Shown here: one piece after another, positions 8,112 to 16,601 of the stretch
How positions within the stretch are numbered: the first letter of the stretch is position 1
Layout of the letters: each line of letters starts with the position of its first letter
Source: an uncultured Oscillospiraceae bacterium
GTDB lineage: Bacteria > Bacillota > Clostridia > Oscillospirales > Oscillospiraceae
Assembly (NCBI GenBank): GCA_944385465.1
Contig: CALWXH010000006.1
Span: forward strand, 1 to 50,252
Length of the DNA: 50,252 bases
Direction of reading: 5' to 3'
Notes under the pieces: model-generated
What the model was told of the DNA's origin: nothing
What the model saw: only the letters and a program-made list of their open reading frames with translations
Database searches by the model: none
Made by a program: the position numbers and the translations under genes

Positions 8112-8182
8112 GTTTTCCGCCAGGCACACGCCCCGGCCGGAGACAGACCGCAGCCCCTTCGCGCCTGCGGGCGCGGACTCTG
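8112..8182 (-). repeat. Dispersed intergenic repeat, copy A (inverted)
   Basis: Read on the minus strand, this stretch matches 37860-37930: CAGAGT, a palindromic CGCGCCCGCAGGCGCG core, and then CGGCCGGGGCGTGT with a GAAAAC end. The core match is nearly perfect and the flanks diverge. It lies between tupA and its terminator. Confidence 0.75.
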
Positions 8183-8200
8183 CGCGGCTTTGGCACTGAC

Positions 8201-8234
8201 AAAAAAGGGCCTGCCCCCGGGCAGGCCCTTTTTT
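8201..8234 (+). terminator. Intrinsic terminator between tupA and tupB
   Basis: AAAAAAGGGCCTGCC pairs with GGCAGGCCCTTTTTT around a CCCG loop. It lies within the transporter cluster, 32 nt before the tupB start, so it probably lowers permease and ATPase expression relative to the binding protein. Confidence 0.88.
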
Positions 8235-8265
8235 GAAAGCAGTAGAATACGGAAGGGGGACGACC

Positions 8266-8952
8266 ATGAGAACCGCCTTTTTTCAGGCGCTGGAGCTGAT
8301 TTTCTCCGGGGACCGGCAGCTGGCCATCATCCTGGCCACCACCCTGCGCATGGCCCTGGCCAGTTCGGTGATCGCCCTGGCGCTGGGCGCCCCGCTGGGG
8401 GTGCTGCTGGGCAGCTATGCCGGCCGGGGCAAGCGGGCGCTGGTGGTGGTGAACCGGACGCTGATGGGCCTGCCGCCGGTGGTGGTGGGTCTGGTGTGCT
8501 ACATGCTCTTTTCCGGGGTGGGCCCGCTGCGCCACCTGCGGCTGCTGTACACGGTGACGGGCATGGTCATCGCCCAGATAATCCTGCTGGTCCCCCTGAT
8601 CACAGGCAGTCTGGAGTCCCATGTGTCCACCCTGGCCCCCCACATCCGGGAGACCGCCCTGGGCATGGGACTGGGCCGGGGCAGAACCCTGCTGCTGATG
8701 CTGAACGAGAGCCAGTACCAGCTGGTGAGCGCCTACCTGCTGGGCCTGGGCCGGGCCTTTGCCGAGGTGGGGGCGGTTTCCATGGTGGGGGGCGCCATCG
8801 CCTATAAGACCAACGTGATGACCACCGCCATCATGAACTACACCAACATGGGGGCCTTCACCACCGCCCTGGCCCTGGGCATCATCCTGCTGGCCATCTC
8901 CCTGCTGCTCAACGCCGGGGTGGCCCTGCTGCACTGGAGGCTGAAACGATGA
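8266..8952 (+). CDS. tupB: TupB-type tungstate ABC transporter permease
   Basis: The 228-residue hydrophobic protein has about five or six membrane segments and the inner-membrane permease core: ETALGMGLGRGRTLLLML, then GLGRAFAEVGAVSMVGG, the typical EAA-loop region of TupB/ModB-like permeases. ATG 8266 follows GGAAGGGGG; an upstream in-frame TTG inside the terminator tail is rejected. Its stop overlaps the start of the ATPase gene as ATGA, so translation is coupled. It forms the tungstate channel with the binding protein and ATPase on either side. Confidence 0.9.
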   Translation: MRTAFFQALELIFSGDRQLAIILATTLRMALASSVIALALGAPLGVLLGSYAGRGKRALVVVNRTLMGLPPVVVGLVCYMLFSGVGPLRHLRLLYTVTGMVIAQIILLVPLITGSLESHVSTLAPHIRETALGMGLGRGRTLLLMLNESQYQLVSAYLLGLGRAFAEVGAVSMVGGAIAYKTNVMTTAIMNYTNMGAFTTALALGIILLAISLLLNAGVALLHWRLKR

Positions 8953-9599
8953 AGCTCCCCCCCATTGCCAAAACCTACGGCGGCCGCAGGGTGCTGGACC
9001 TGCCCGCCCTGGAGCTGGAGGACGGCGTCATCCACGCCGTCATCGGCGCCAACGGCAGCGGCAAGTCCACCCTGGCCCGGATCCTGGCCGGCGCGGTGAA
9101 ACCGGATACAGACGCCGCCGTCCGGACGGGGCGGGTGGGGTACATGCCCCAGCGCTCCTACCCCTTCCAGATGAGCGTGCTGCGCAACCTGCGCCTGACA
9201 GGGGCCGGGCGGGACCGGGCCATGGCCCAGCTGGAGGCCTTCGGCCTGGCCGGGCTGGCCCGGCAGAACGCCAGGGGCCTCTCCGGCGGAGAGGCCGCCC
9301 GGCTGGCCCTGGCCCGGGTGCTGATGGAGGACTACCCCCTTCTCATCCTGGACGAGCCCACCGCCGCCATGGACGTGGCCGCCACCCTGCTGGCCGAGGA
9401 GATCCTGCTGAACTACCACGCCAGGACGGGCTGCACCGTGCTCCTGGTCACCCACTCCCTGACCCAGGCCCGGCGGCTGGCCGGGCAGGTGCTCTTTCTC
9501 CGGGAGGGGCGTCTGGTGGAGCAGGGGGAGGCCGGACAGGTGCTTTTCCATCCCCGCCACGCCGAAACCAAAGCGTTTCTGGACTTTTACGCCCTCTGA
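8949..9599 (+). CDS. tupC: TupC-type tungstate ABC transporter ATP-binding protein
   Basis: This 216-residue ATPase has Walker A GANGSGKST at residues 33-41, the signature LSGGEAAR, Walker B LLILDEP and the H-loop THS. It is short, with no C-terminal regulatory TOBE-like extension of the ModC type, which fits TupC. It starts at the ATG overlapping the tupB stop. A strong terminator follows at 9679. It would power tungstate import through TupB. Confidence 0.9.
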   Translation: MKLPPIAKTYGGRRVLDLPALELEDGVIHAVIGANGSGKSTLARILAGAVKPDTDAAVRTGRVGYMPQRSYPFQMSVLRNLRLTGAGRDRAMAQLEAFGLAGLARQNARGLSGGEAARLALARVLMEDYPLLILDEPTAAMDVAATLLAEEILLNYHARTGCTVLLVTHSLTQARRLAGQVLFLREGRLVEQGEAGQVLFHPRHAETKAFLDFYAL

Positions 9600-9678
9600 C
9601 CCCGGGCCGGCCACCCCCGCCTGTGCCCGCCGGCTGAGCGGGGCAGCCCGGAACGCCGCGCGCGTGCCTCACCGGCCG

Positions 9679-9716
9679 AAGGCCCGTCCCGCACAGCGGG
9701 ACGGGCCTTGTTTTTG
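9679..9716 (+). terminator. Intrinsic terminator after tupC
   Basis: A 14-bp stem, AAGGCCCGTCCCGC with GCGGGACGGGCCTT around an ACA loop, is followed by GTTTTTG. It closes the tup operon. Confidence 0.92.
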
Positions 9717-9758
9717 TCCTGGTGCCGTCGTTTTGCCTAAATTCGTTTCAGTTTTGAG

Positions 9759-9786
9759 TTGAATTCTGCTGTGATTGTGCTATGAT
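9759..9786 (+). promoter_or_regulatory. Promoter of the AOR operon
   Basis: A TTGAAT -35 (9759-9764) and a TATGAT -10 (9781-9786) are spaced 16 bp apart. A TG at 9778-9779, one base before the -10, gives an extended -10. The AOR start codon lies 50 bp downstream. Confidence 0.7.
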
Positions 9787-9835
9787 AAAAGCAGCAAGCA
9801 AATCTCATGGGACCGATCTCAGAGGAGGCGACGGT

Positions 9836-11767
9836 ATGTCATCGAAGTACGGCGGCTACATGGGAAAGGTGATTCAGGTGGATCTCGCCACGGGGAAGGT
9901 CTCCCCCTACCCCTGGTCCGACCGGGAGCGGGAGCTGTACATCGGCGGAAAGATCATGGCGGCCAAGATCCTCAGCGACCACTTCACCGGAAAGGAAAAG
10001 CCCTTTTCCGACCAGAACCTGCTGGTCATCGCCACCGGGCCGCTCACCGGGACGGGGGCGCCCAGCTCCAGCCGGTTCAACATCTCCACCCTGTCCCCAC
10101 AAACCGGCCTGCTGGCCTCGTCCAACTGCGGGGGCAACTTTGGCTACTATCTGAAAAAGGCGGGTTACGACGCCCTGATTCTCCGGGGCCAGGCCAAGGA
10201 GCACACCTGGCTGGAAATCCGCAACGACAAGTTCATCCTCCACAACGCCGACGAGCTGTGGGGCAAGAAGGCCTCCGAGACCCAGGCCGCCCTCTCCCAG
10301 CTGCTGACCCAGGACGGGGCCCCGGACAAGAGCGGCAAGCTCTGCATCGGCCCGGCGGGGGAAAACCGGGTGCTCTACGCCTCCATCATCAGCAACGAGC
10401 GCATCTCCGGCCGCACCGGCATGGGGGCCATCATGGGCTGGATGAATCTGAAGGCCATCACCGTCACCGGCAACCATGTGGTGCGCCCCTATGACCCGGA
10501 GGGCATGCTGAAGTGGAACCGGAAGTGGTTCCGCTATCTCCGCTCCCACCCCCTCACCGGGGAGCAGCTGCCCCGCATCGGCACCGCCGGGCTGGTCAGC
10601 CAGATGCAGATGCGCAAGATCCTGGCCACCGAGAACTTCAAGCACGGCCAGAACAAGGACTTTGAAAAGGTCAACGGCGAGCGGCTGGCGGAGGAGTTCA
10701 ACGTGGTCAACAAGGGCTGCCTCACCTGCCCCATCCGGTGCGCCCGCACCGTGGCCCTGGACGGCCAGGAGGTGAAGGGCCCCGAGCTGGAGACCCTGGG
10801 CCTGCTGGGCGGCGGCATCCGCAACGACAACATGGAGCTGCTGCTGCGCTGGAACTACGAGCTGGATGAGCTGGGCATGGACTCCATCTCCGCCGCCGGC
10901 ACCCTGGCCTGGGCCATGGAGGCCAACGAGAAGGGAATCTGGGACTGCGGGCTGAGGTTCGGGGAGGTGGACGGCATCTCCCAGCTGTGGGAGGACATCG
11001 CCCACCGCCGGGGCATCGGCGACGAGCTGGCCAACGGCTCTAAGCGGCTGTCGGAGAAGTACGGCGGCAAGGACTTCGCCATCCAGTCCAAGGGCCTGGA
11101 GCTGTCCGCCTATGAGCCCCGCCACGCCGTGGGCATGGGCCTGGGGTACGCCGTGTCCAACCGGGGCGGCTGCCACCTCAACGGCGGCTATCTGGTCATT
11201 CTGGAGGGGCTGGGGCTGAGCATCGACAGCCAGACCCCCAAGGCCAAGGCGGACCTCACCGTCATGTTCCAGAACCTGATGGAGATGATCTCCGCCTCGG
11301 GCCAGTGCCTGTTCACCTCCTACGCCTTCTTCCCCGGCCCCCTCATGTCCAAGCCCAACGCCTTCTACACCCGGGCGGCCAACTGGATGCTCCCCCACAC
11401 CGGGGCGGCGGTGCGGATGCTCAATCTGTTCCCCCAGATGGTCCACATGCACCTCTCCCCGGTGTTCCACCACACCAAGGGCTTCCAGTACGCCACCGGG
11501 ATGTCCATGACCTTCGGCAAATACATGAGCATCGGGGAGCGGGGCTACACCCTGGAGCGCAGCGTCAACTGCCGCTTCGGCGTGTCCGCCAAGGACGACA
11601 CCCTGCCCAAGCGGCTCACCGACGAGCTGGAGCGCCCCGGCGACCCCAACAGCCGGGTCCCCCTGGACAAGATGAAGCCCGTCTATTACGCCGCCCGGGG
11701 CTGGGACGCCAACGGCATCCCCACCCGGAGCACCCTGCGCCGGCTGAAGCTGAAGGAGGGGAACTGA
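9836..11767 (+). CDS. Tungsten-dependent aldehyde:ferredoxin oxidoreductase family protein (WOR/AOR large subunit)
   Basis: This 643-residue protein follows the AOR fold. The N-terminal GKVIQVDLATG region leads to TGPLTGTGAPSSSRF and SNCGGNFGYYLK, which contact the pterins. The [4Fe-4S] ligands are Cys295, Cys298 and Cys302 (CLTCPIRC) with Cys491 (SASGQCLF), the same spacing as classical AOR. ATG 9836 has GAGGAGG upstream. It would oxidise an aldehyde to a carboxylate, or run in reverse, at a bis-pterin tungsten centre. It is followed after 1 bp by a MoaD-like gene and then a four-cluster ferredoxin, resembling large/small subunit pairs of gut WOR enzymes. The substrate is not known. Confidence 0.92.
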   Translation: MSSKYGGYMGKVIQVDLATGKVSPYPWSDRERELYIGGKIMAAKILSDHFTGKEKPFSDQNLLVIATGPLTGTGAPSSSRFNISTLSPQTGLLASSNCGGNFGYYLKKAGYDALILRGQAKEHTWLEIRNDKFILHNADELWGKKASETQAALSQLLTQDGAPDKSGKLCIGPAGENRVLYASIISNERISGRTGMGAIMGWMNLKAITVTGNHVVRPYDPEGMLKWNRKWFRYLRSHPLTGEQLPRIGTAGLVSQMQMRKILATENFKHGQNKDFEKVNGERLAEEFNVVNKGCLTCPIRCARTVALDGQEVKGPELETLGLLGGGIRNDNMELLLRWNYELDELGMDSISAAGTLAWAMEANEKGIWDCGLRFGEVDGISQLWEDIAHRRGIGDELANGSKRLSEKYGGKDFAIQSKGLELSAYEPRHAVGMGLGYAVSNRGGCHLNGGYLVILEGLGLSIDSQTPKAKADLTVMFQNLMEMISASGQCLFTSYAFFPGPLMSKPNAFYTRAANWMLPHTGAAVRMLNLFPQMVHMHLSPVFHHTKGFQYATGMSMTFGKYMSIGERGYTLERSVNCRFGVSAKDDTLPKRLTDELERPGDPNSRVPLDKMKPVYYAARGWDANGIPTRSTLRRLKLKEGN

Positions 11768-11768
11768 C

Positions 11769-12020
11769 ATGGTGCGCGTAAAACTGTTCGGCGCCCTGCG
11801 CCTGCGCTCCGGGCTGAAGGACTACCAGCTGGAGGCCAGAAGCCTGGATGAGCTCTACGCTCAGCTATCGAAGATCTCCGCCCACAGCGGGGGTGAGCCG
11901 GTCACCGTCAGGGACCTGCGGGACTGCATCGTCATGATCAACGGCAGGCAGTGCCGGCCCCATCACACCCTTTCCGACGGGGACACCGTGGTGCTGCTGA
12001 CCCCGGCCAGCGGCGGTTGA
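11769..12020 (+). CDS. MoaD/ThiS-family sulfur carrier protein
   Basis: The 83-residue beta-grasp protein ends in SGG, with the C-terminal Gly-Gly needed for adenylation and thiocarboxylate formation. Middle motifs (VMINGRQCRPHHTLSDGDTV) match MoaD/ThiS. It begins 1 bp after the AOR stop and is followed by the ferredoxin gene. Genes of this kind are common next to AOR, where they are thought to supply sulfur for the dithiolene of the tungsten pterin. The likely activating enzyme is the ThiF/HesA protein at 446-1120. Confidence 0.88.
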   Translation: MVRVKLFGALRLRSGLKDYQLEARSLDELYAQLSKISAHSGGEPVTVRDLRDCIVMINGRQCRPHHTLSDGDTVVLLTPASGG

Positions 12021-12036
12021 GAGGAGGTTGCGTCGT

Positions 12037-12447
12037 ATGTCCTATCGCATCACAGACAAGTGCAAGGGCTGCACCCTTTGCGCCAAGAACTGCCCCGTCA
12101 AGGCCATCAGCGGGGCGGTGAAGGAGCGCCACACCATTGATCCCGACCGCTGCGTCAGCTGCGGTGTGTGCGGCAAACTGTGCGCCTTCGGCGCCATCTT
12201 GGACGACCGGGGGATGGCAGTGGCCAAGGTGCCCAAAGAGCAGTGGAAAAAGCCGCAGATCGACCCGGCGCTGTGCGCCGCCTGTTCGGTGTGCGTGGAG
12301 AACTGCCCCAAGGAGTGCCTGGCCATCTCAGACCCCAAGTATCACGGCGACATCACCATGGTGGCCCTGCTGCGCACCCCGGAGGACTGCATCGGCTGCG
12401 GCATCTGCGCCGACCGGTGCCCGGTGGGCGCCATCACCCTGGTGTAA
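12037..12447 (+). CDS. Four-cluster [4Fe-4S] ferredoxin-like protein (WorS-type small subunit)
   Basis: This 136-residue protein has four CxxCxxCxxxC sets: CKGCTLCAKNCP, CVSCGVCGKLC, CAACSVCVENCP and CIGCGICADRCP. That is enough for four [4Fe-4S] clusters. ATG 12037 follows GAGAGGAGG and is preferred over a TTG at 12028. The arrangement directly after AOR and MoaD matches the electron-transfer small subunit of gut WOR-type tungsten oxidoreductases. It would carry electrons from the tungsten enzyme to soluble ferredoxin or to another oxidoreductase. Confidence 0.92.
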   Translation: MSYRITDKCKGCTLCAKNCPVKAISGAVKERHTIDPDRCVSCGVCGKLCAFGAILDDRGMAVAKVPKEQWKKPQIDPALCAACSVCVENCPKECLAISDPKYHGDITMVALLRTPEDCIGCGICADRCPVGAITLV

Positions 12448-12482
12448 CATCAACGGATCCAACGACAGAGAGGAGCATCGTT

Positions 12483-13694
12483 ATGAACAGTTTTGGCAAG
12501 TTGTATTGCAGAGCCTTTCAGACCTGTCTGAAAGTGGGCAACTATTTTCTGGGCTACCGGACTCCGGAGGTCCAGCAGGGTCCAGGCAGCGTGAAGCGGC
12601 TGCCTGAGTTCATCCGCAGCCTGGGCATCACCAACGTGCTGGTGGTCACCGACGCCGGCCTGATGAAGCTGGGCCTGCCCCAGCCCATGCTGGACGCCAT
12701 GGACGCCGCCGGCGTATCCTGCACGGTTTATGACGGTGTGTGCCCCAACCCCACCTCCGACAACGTGGAGGAGGGGCTCAGGATCTACCTGGAGAACGGC
12801 TGCCGGGGCATCGTGGCCATCGGCGGCGGCTCCCCCATCGACTGCGCCAAGGCCATCGGCGCCCGGGTGGCCCGGCCCAACAAGTCTGTGGTCCAGCTCC
12901 AGGGCCTGCTGCGGGTGCGCCACAAGCGGCGCATCCCCCCCTTCGTGGCCGTGCCCACCACCGCCGGCACCGGCTCGGAGACCACTGTGGCCGCCGTCAT
13001 CACCGACTCCGCCACCCACCACAAGGCGTCCATCAACGACACCGCCATCCTGCCCCACTACGCCGTGCTGGACCCGGAGCTGACCATCGGCCTGCCCCCC
13101 TTCATCACCGCCACCACCGGCATGGACGCGCTGTGCCACGCGGTGGAGGCCTACACCAACCACACCTACAACACCCGGTTGGAAAACCGCTACGCTGAGG
13201 AGGCGGTGAAGCTCATCTACGAGAACCTGCTCACCGCCTACCACGACGGGAAGAACCTCCAGGCCCGGCAGAACATGCAGCTGGCCGCCTTCAAGGCGGG
13301 CCGCGCCTTCACCCGGGGCTGCGTGGGCTACGTCCACGCCATCGGCCACACCCTGGGCGGCCTGTACGGCACCCCCCACGGCCTGGCCATGTCCATCCTG
13401 CTGCCCCACGTGATGCGCCAGTTCGGACCGGCGGTCCGCATCCGGCTGGCCCGGCTGGCCGATGTGTGCGGCATGGGGCCGGGCACGGTGGCGGAAAAGG
13501 CGGAGCGCTTCATCCGGTGGATGGAGCATCTCAAGCGGGAGATGGACATCCCCGAAAAGCTGGACATGATCAAGGACGAGGACGTGCCCCAGATCATCTC
13601 CTGGGCCATGAAGGAGGCCAACCCCCTCTACCCCGTCCCCGTCCTCTGGGGCAGGGAGGAGTTCCGGCAGTTCATTGACAAGGTGCGGGCCTGA
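12483..13694 (+). CDS. Iron-containing alcohol dehydrogenase
   Basis: This 403-residue group III dehydrogenase has the NAD(P) motif GGGSPIDCAKAIG, the metal-site region DALCHAVEAYTN and the histidine segment VHAIGHTLGGLYGTPHG. It interconverts an alcohol and an aldehyde with NAD(P)H. The start follows GAGAGGAGC. It is the last gene of the AOR operon, so it may form or remove the aldehyde used by the tungsten enzyme. A hairpin (GCCGTCAG/CTGACGGC, 13695-13725) follows directly but lacks a clear U-run. Confidence 0.92.
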   Translation: MNSFGKLYCRAFQTCLKVGNYFLGYRTPEVQQGPGSVKRLPEFIRSLGITNVLVVTDAGLMKLGLPQPMLDAMDAAGVSCTVYDGVCPNPTSDNVEEGLRIYLENGCRGIVAIGGGSPIDCAKAIGARVARPNKSVVQLQGLLRVRHKRRIPPFVAVPTTAGTGSETTVAAVITDSATHHKASINDTAILPHYAVLDPELTIGLPPFITATTGMDALCHAVEAYTNHTYNTRLENRYAEEAVKLIYENLLTAYHDGKNLQARQNMQLAAFKAGRAFTRGCVGYVHAIGHTLGGLYGTPHGLAMSILLPHVMRQFGPAVRIRLARLADVCGMGPGTVAEKAERFIRWMEHLKREMDIPEKLDMIKDEDVPQIISWAMKEANPLYPVPVLWGREEFRQFIDKVRA

Positions 13695-13808
13695 GCCGTC
13701 AGGCCCCGGCCCGGCCGCTGACGGCCTGCGGGCGGCCCCACTGTCCCCGGGTCAAGCCCGGAGGGATTGACCGGCAGGAAATCTGGCGCATGTTCGGGAG
13801 GGAAGGAC

Positions 13809-14702
13809 ATGAACACCACCCAAATCAAATGCTTTCTGGCTCTGTCGGAGACCCTGAATTTCACCAAGGCCGCGGCCAGGCTCTATCTCTCCCAGCCCGC
13901 CCTGAGCCGCCAGATCGCCACTCTGGAGCAGGAATTGAACACCCTGCTGCTGATCCGGGACTCCAAGAATGTCCGCCTGACGCCCGCAGGCGCCCTGTTG
14001 GCGGAAGAGCTGAGCGGGCTCAACACCGCGCTGGAAGATCTGATCTCCCGCACCAAGGCCATGGGCATGGGCTACAGCGGAAGCCTGACCATCGGCGTGC
14101 TGGAAGGGCAGTGGATGGGGGACACCTTCTCCCAGCTGTGCCGGGCCTTCATCAAGCAATACTCCGGCATTGATTTTCACCTGCAGCAGGGCTCCTTTTC
14201 CCAGCTCCGGCAGCAGCTCAACGACGGGAAGATCGACGCGGCCCTCACCCTGGAATTCGATATCCGGGATATGGGCGGTGTCGTCTGGCAAGTGTTTGAG
14301 CCGGACAGCGCCGTGTTCGCAGCTTCCAGCAGCCTGCCAATCTGCCAGCGGAAAAAGGTGACCTTGGAGGCTCTGATGGCGGAAACGCTGCTGCTCATCT
14401 CCCCGGAGGACAGCAAAACCGGACATGACAGCCTGCTGAGCGACTTGAAAAATCGGGGTTATCACCCCCGTTCTGTCCGGCTGGCCCCCAACTTCTCCAC
14501 CCTGACCCTGTGGATTGAAGCCGGCCTGGGGGTGGGCGTGGTGAACCATTTTTCTGCGCTGACCAAGAATCCCACCATCCGCCTGCTGACGGAGATCCCT
14601 TTGGGCGACGCCTCCCCCTGTATCGTATGGCGCCGGGACAACCTGAACCCATCCATCGCACCTTTCGCGGAGATGGCAAAAGCCTGGAGTCTAAAGCAAT
14701 AA
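13809..14702 (+). CDS. LysR-family transcriptional regulator
   Basis: The 297-residue protein begins with a winged helix-turn-helix (NTTQIKCFLALSETLNFTKA, SQPALSRQI) and has a LysR effector domain. ATG 13809 has GGGAGGGAAGGA upstream. It sits between the AOR operon and the first methyltransferase operon, in the same orientation as both, and could control either. It differs from the LysR at 22057, so the locus carries two such regulators. The inducer is unknown. Confidence 0.92.
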   Translation: MNTTQIKCFLALSETLNFTKAAARLYLSQPALSRQIATLEQELNTLLLIRDSKNVRLTPAGALLAEELSGLNTALEDLISRTKAMGMGYSGSLTIGVLEGQWMGDTFSQLCRAFIKQYSGIDFHLQQGSFSQLRQQLNDGKIDAALTLEFDIRDMGGVVWQVFEPDSAVFAASSSLPICQRKKVTLEALMAETLLLISPEDSKTGHDSLLSDLKNRGYHPRSVRLAPNFSTLTLWIEAGLGVGVVNHFSALTKNPTIRLLTEIPLGDASPCIVWRRDNLNPSIAPFAEMAKAWSLKQ

Positions 14703-14757
14703 CACATTGTTATCGTATCACTCAAATTCTCTATTTCCCTTTTCCCTTGTCTCCCAC

Positions 14758-14763
14758 TACAAT
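14758..14763 (+). promoter_or_regulatory. Possible -10 element of the first methyltransferase operon
   Basis: TACAAT lies 35 bp before the start codon in an A/T-rich stretch. No good -35 is visible at the right distance, which would fit an activator-dependent promoter, for example one using the LysR encoded just upstream. Confidence 0.45.
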
Positions 14764-14798
14764 AAAATCATCTATACCGATGGAAAGGGGCGCAAGCT

Positions 14799-15902
14799 AT
14801 GAATTCCTTTGAAAAGATCCAGCGCTGTTTTGATCTTCTCCCGGTGGAGAAACGGCAGGACATCCCTGTCTACCCCATGATGCTGCTCTATCCCGGCAAG
14901 GTGGCCGGCATGACCCAGAAGGAGATCACCTCCGACACCGACAAGTGGCTCCAGGCCCTGGACATCACCTTCCAGAAGGTGGGCTATCCCGACCTGTGCC
15001 AGGGCAACCCGCCCGGGGACGTGATGTTCCTCCAGGGCATTGAGGCCCTGCGCCCCGGCTACGAGCTGGGGGAGGACGATTCCTACCAGTTCAAGGAGAG
15101 CTGCCGCATGGAGGTGGCGGACTACCAGGACATTGTGGACCACGGCTACCTCCAGTGGTACAACCGCTACCTGTGCACCATCCAGCATCCCCCCGTGTCC
15201 GGCCCCGAGCTGGGCCAGATCTGGATGCGGGTGGGGATGAACGCCGCCAAGGTGGGCCAGTTCCTGGGCCAGCGCGGGGTGTGTCCCATCCACGGCACCG
15301 CCTCCGGCACCCCCTTTGACACCCTGTCCATGGTGCGCTCCTTCCAGGAGTTCGTCTACGACCTGTATGACGAGCCCGACCTGGTGAAGGCCGCCATCCA
15401 GAAAGGCACCCCGGAGGTGCTGGGCAACATCCTGGGCACCCTGGAGCACTCTCCCCTGAAGCGGGCCAGCCTGTACGCCATGCGTTCCGACGCCAACTCC
15501 ATCTCTCCGGAGATCTTCGAGGAGTTCTCCTGGCCCTCCCTGAAGGAGATCATCCTGGGCCTGCACGCCGCCGGTGTCCAGGTGGTGGTCCACGCCGACG
15601 GCAACTGGCTGCCCATGCTGCCCAAGTTCCTGGAGCTGCCCAAGGGCAGCGTGATGATCGAGCTGGACGGCGTCACCGACATCCACGCCGCCCACGAGAT
15701 CCTCAAGGGCTGGCAGGCCATCCGGGGCGACGTCCCCGCCACCCTCATGGCCTTCGGCACCCCGGACGAGGTGTCCGCCTACTGCGCCGACCTGGTGGAA
15801 ATGGCCATGGGCGGCGGCTTTGTGGTGGGCTCCGGCTGTGAGATCCCCCTGAACTGCAAGCTGGAAAATCTCAAGGCCCTCATGGACTCCGTCCGGGCCT
15901 GA
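14799..15902 (+). CDS. Uroporphyrinogen decarboxylase (URO-D)/MtaA-family methyltransferase, HxD type
   Basis: This 367-residue TIM-barrel protein belongs to the URO-D superfamily used in corrinoid-dependent methyl transfer. The C-terminal metal-site region has His265-x-Asp267 (VVVHADGNW) and Cys347 (SGCEIP). Classical MtaA has His-x-Cys plus a distal Cys, so the middle ligand is Asp here. The same positions recur in the protein at 19808-20935. It is followed after 19 bp by a corrinoid protein gene, so it probably transfers a methyl group from a substrate to that corrinoid. SD GAAAGGGG precedes ATG 14799. The methyl donor is unknown. Confidence 0.88.
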   Translation: MNSFEKIQRCFDLLPVEKRQDIPVYPMMLLYPGKVAGMTQKEITSDTDKWLQALDITFQKVGYPDLCQGNPPGDVMFLQGIEALRPGYELGEDDSYQFKESCRMEVADYQDIVDHGYLQWYNRYLCTIQHPPVSGPELGQIWMRVGMNAAKVGQFLGQRGVCPIHGTASGTPFDTLSMVRSFQEFVYDLYDEPDLVKAAIQKGTPEVLGNILGTLEHSPLKRASLYAMRSDANSISPEIFEEFSWPSLKEIILGLHAAGVQVVVHADGNWLPMLPKFLELPKGSVMIELDGVTDIHAAHEILKGWQAIRGDVPATLMAFGTPDEVSAYCADLVEMAMGGGFVVGSGCEIPLNCKLENLKALMDSVRA

Positions 15903-15921
15903 ACGCGGGAGGTATGACACG

Positions 15922-16560
15922 ATGAGCGAACTGATGAACGAAATTGGCGCCGCCCTGGAAAAAGGAAAGCGCAAGCTGGTGGTGCAGTACGTCCAGCAGG
16001 CCATTGACGAGGGCGTCCCCGCCCAGCAGATTCTCAGCGAGGGCCTGCTGCCCGGCATGGATCGGGTGGGGGTCAAGTTCCGCAACAACGAGATCTTTGT
16101 CCCCGAAGTGCTGGTGGCCGCCCGGGCCATGAACGCCGGCGCGGAGCTGCTCAAGCCCCTGCTGGCCGAAGCCGGCGCCGTCAGTGCGGGCAAGATCGTA
16201 CTGGGCACGGTGAAGGGCGACCTGCACGACATCGGCAAGAACCTGGTCAAGATGATGATGGAGGGCAAGGGGCTGGAAGTGATCGACCTGGGGGTGGACG
16301 TGGCCCCCGAGGCCTTTGTCCAGGCCGCCATGGAGCACGGTGCCAACCTCATCGGTTGCTCCGCCCTGCTCACCACCACCATGCCGGTGATGGGCGAGGT
16401 GGTGAAGGCCGCCCAGGCCGCCGGCATCCGGGACAAGGTGAAGATCATGATCGGCGGCGCCCCGGTCTCCCAGGAGTTCTGCGACAGCATCGGCGCCGAC
16501 GCCTACACCCCCGACGCCGCCACCGCCGCCATCCGGGCCTGCGAGCTGCTGGCCCAGTGA
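15922..16560 (+). CDS. Corrinoid (cobalamin-binding) methyltransferase subunit
   Basis: The 212-residue protein has an N-terminal helical cap (about 1-85) and a B12-binding Rossmann domain. The latter carries GDLHDIGKN with the lower-axial ligand His102, then CSALLTTTM and MIGGAPV. It resembles MtaC/MtbC-type corrinoid proteins that carry the methyl group as methylcob(III)alamin. SD GGGAGG precedes ATG 15922. A near-identical inverted paralogue lies at 18939-19574. It is the partner of the methyltransferase immediately upstream. Confidence 0.93.
   Translation: MSELMNEIGAALEKGKRKLVVQYVQQAIDEGVPAQQILSEGLLPGMDRVGVKFRNNEIFVPEVLVAARAMNAGAELLKPLLAEAGAVSAGKIVLGTVKGDLHDIGKNLVKMMMEGKGLEVIDLGVDVAPEAFVQAAMEHGANLIGCSALLTTTMPVMGEVVKAAQAAGIRDKVKIMIGGAPVSQEFCDSIGADAYTPDAATAAIRACELLAQ
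16208..16521 (+). repeat. Inverted-repeat arm 1 within the corrinoid gene
   Basis: This part of the corrinoid gene is nearly identical at DNA level, in inverted orientation, to the matching part of the gene at 18939-19574. The stretch 16396-16466 (71 nt) is identical base for base to the complement of 19033-19103, including synonymous positions. After a few mismatches identity resumes to 16521. Confidence 0.85.
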
Positions 16561-16601
16561 GCTTCGCCCCCTTCGGCACAGCGTGAATCTGACAGCTGAC
16601 A

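Noticed and set aside
5682-8267. 861-codon minus-strand open frame across the GlpB-like and tupA genes
   Set aside because: It runs antisense through two well-supported genes and the intergenic leader, with no recognisable domain.
13695-13725. Hairpin after the alcohol dehydrogenase as an intrinsic terminator
   Set aside because: The stem is only 8 bp with a GC-rich loop and no U-run; termination here is uncertain.
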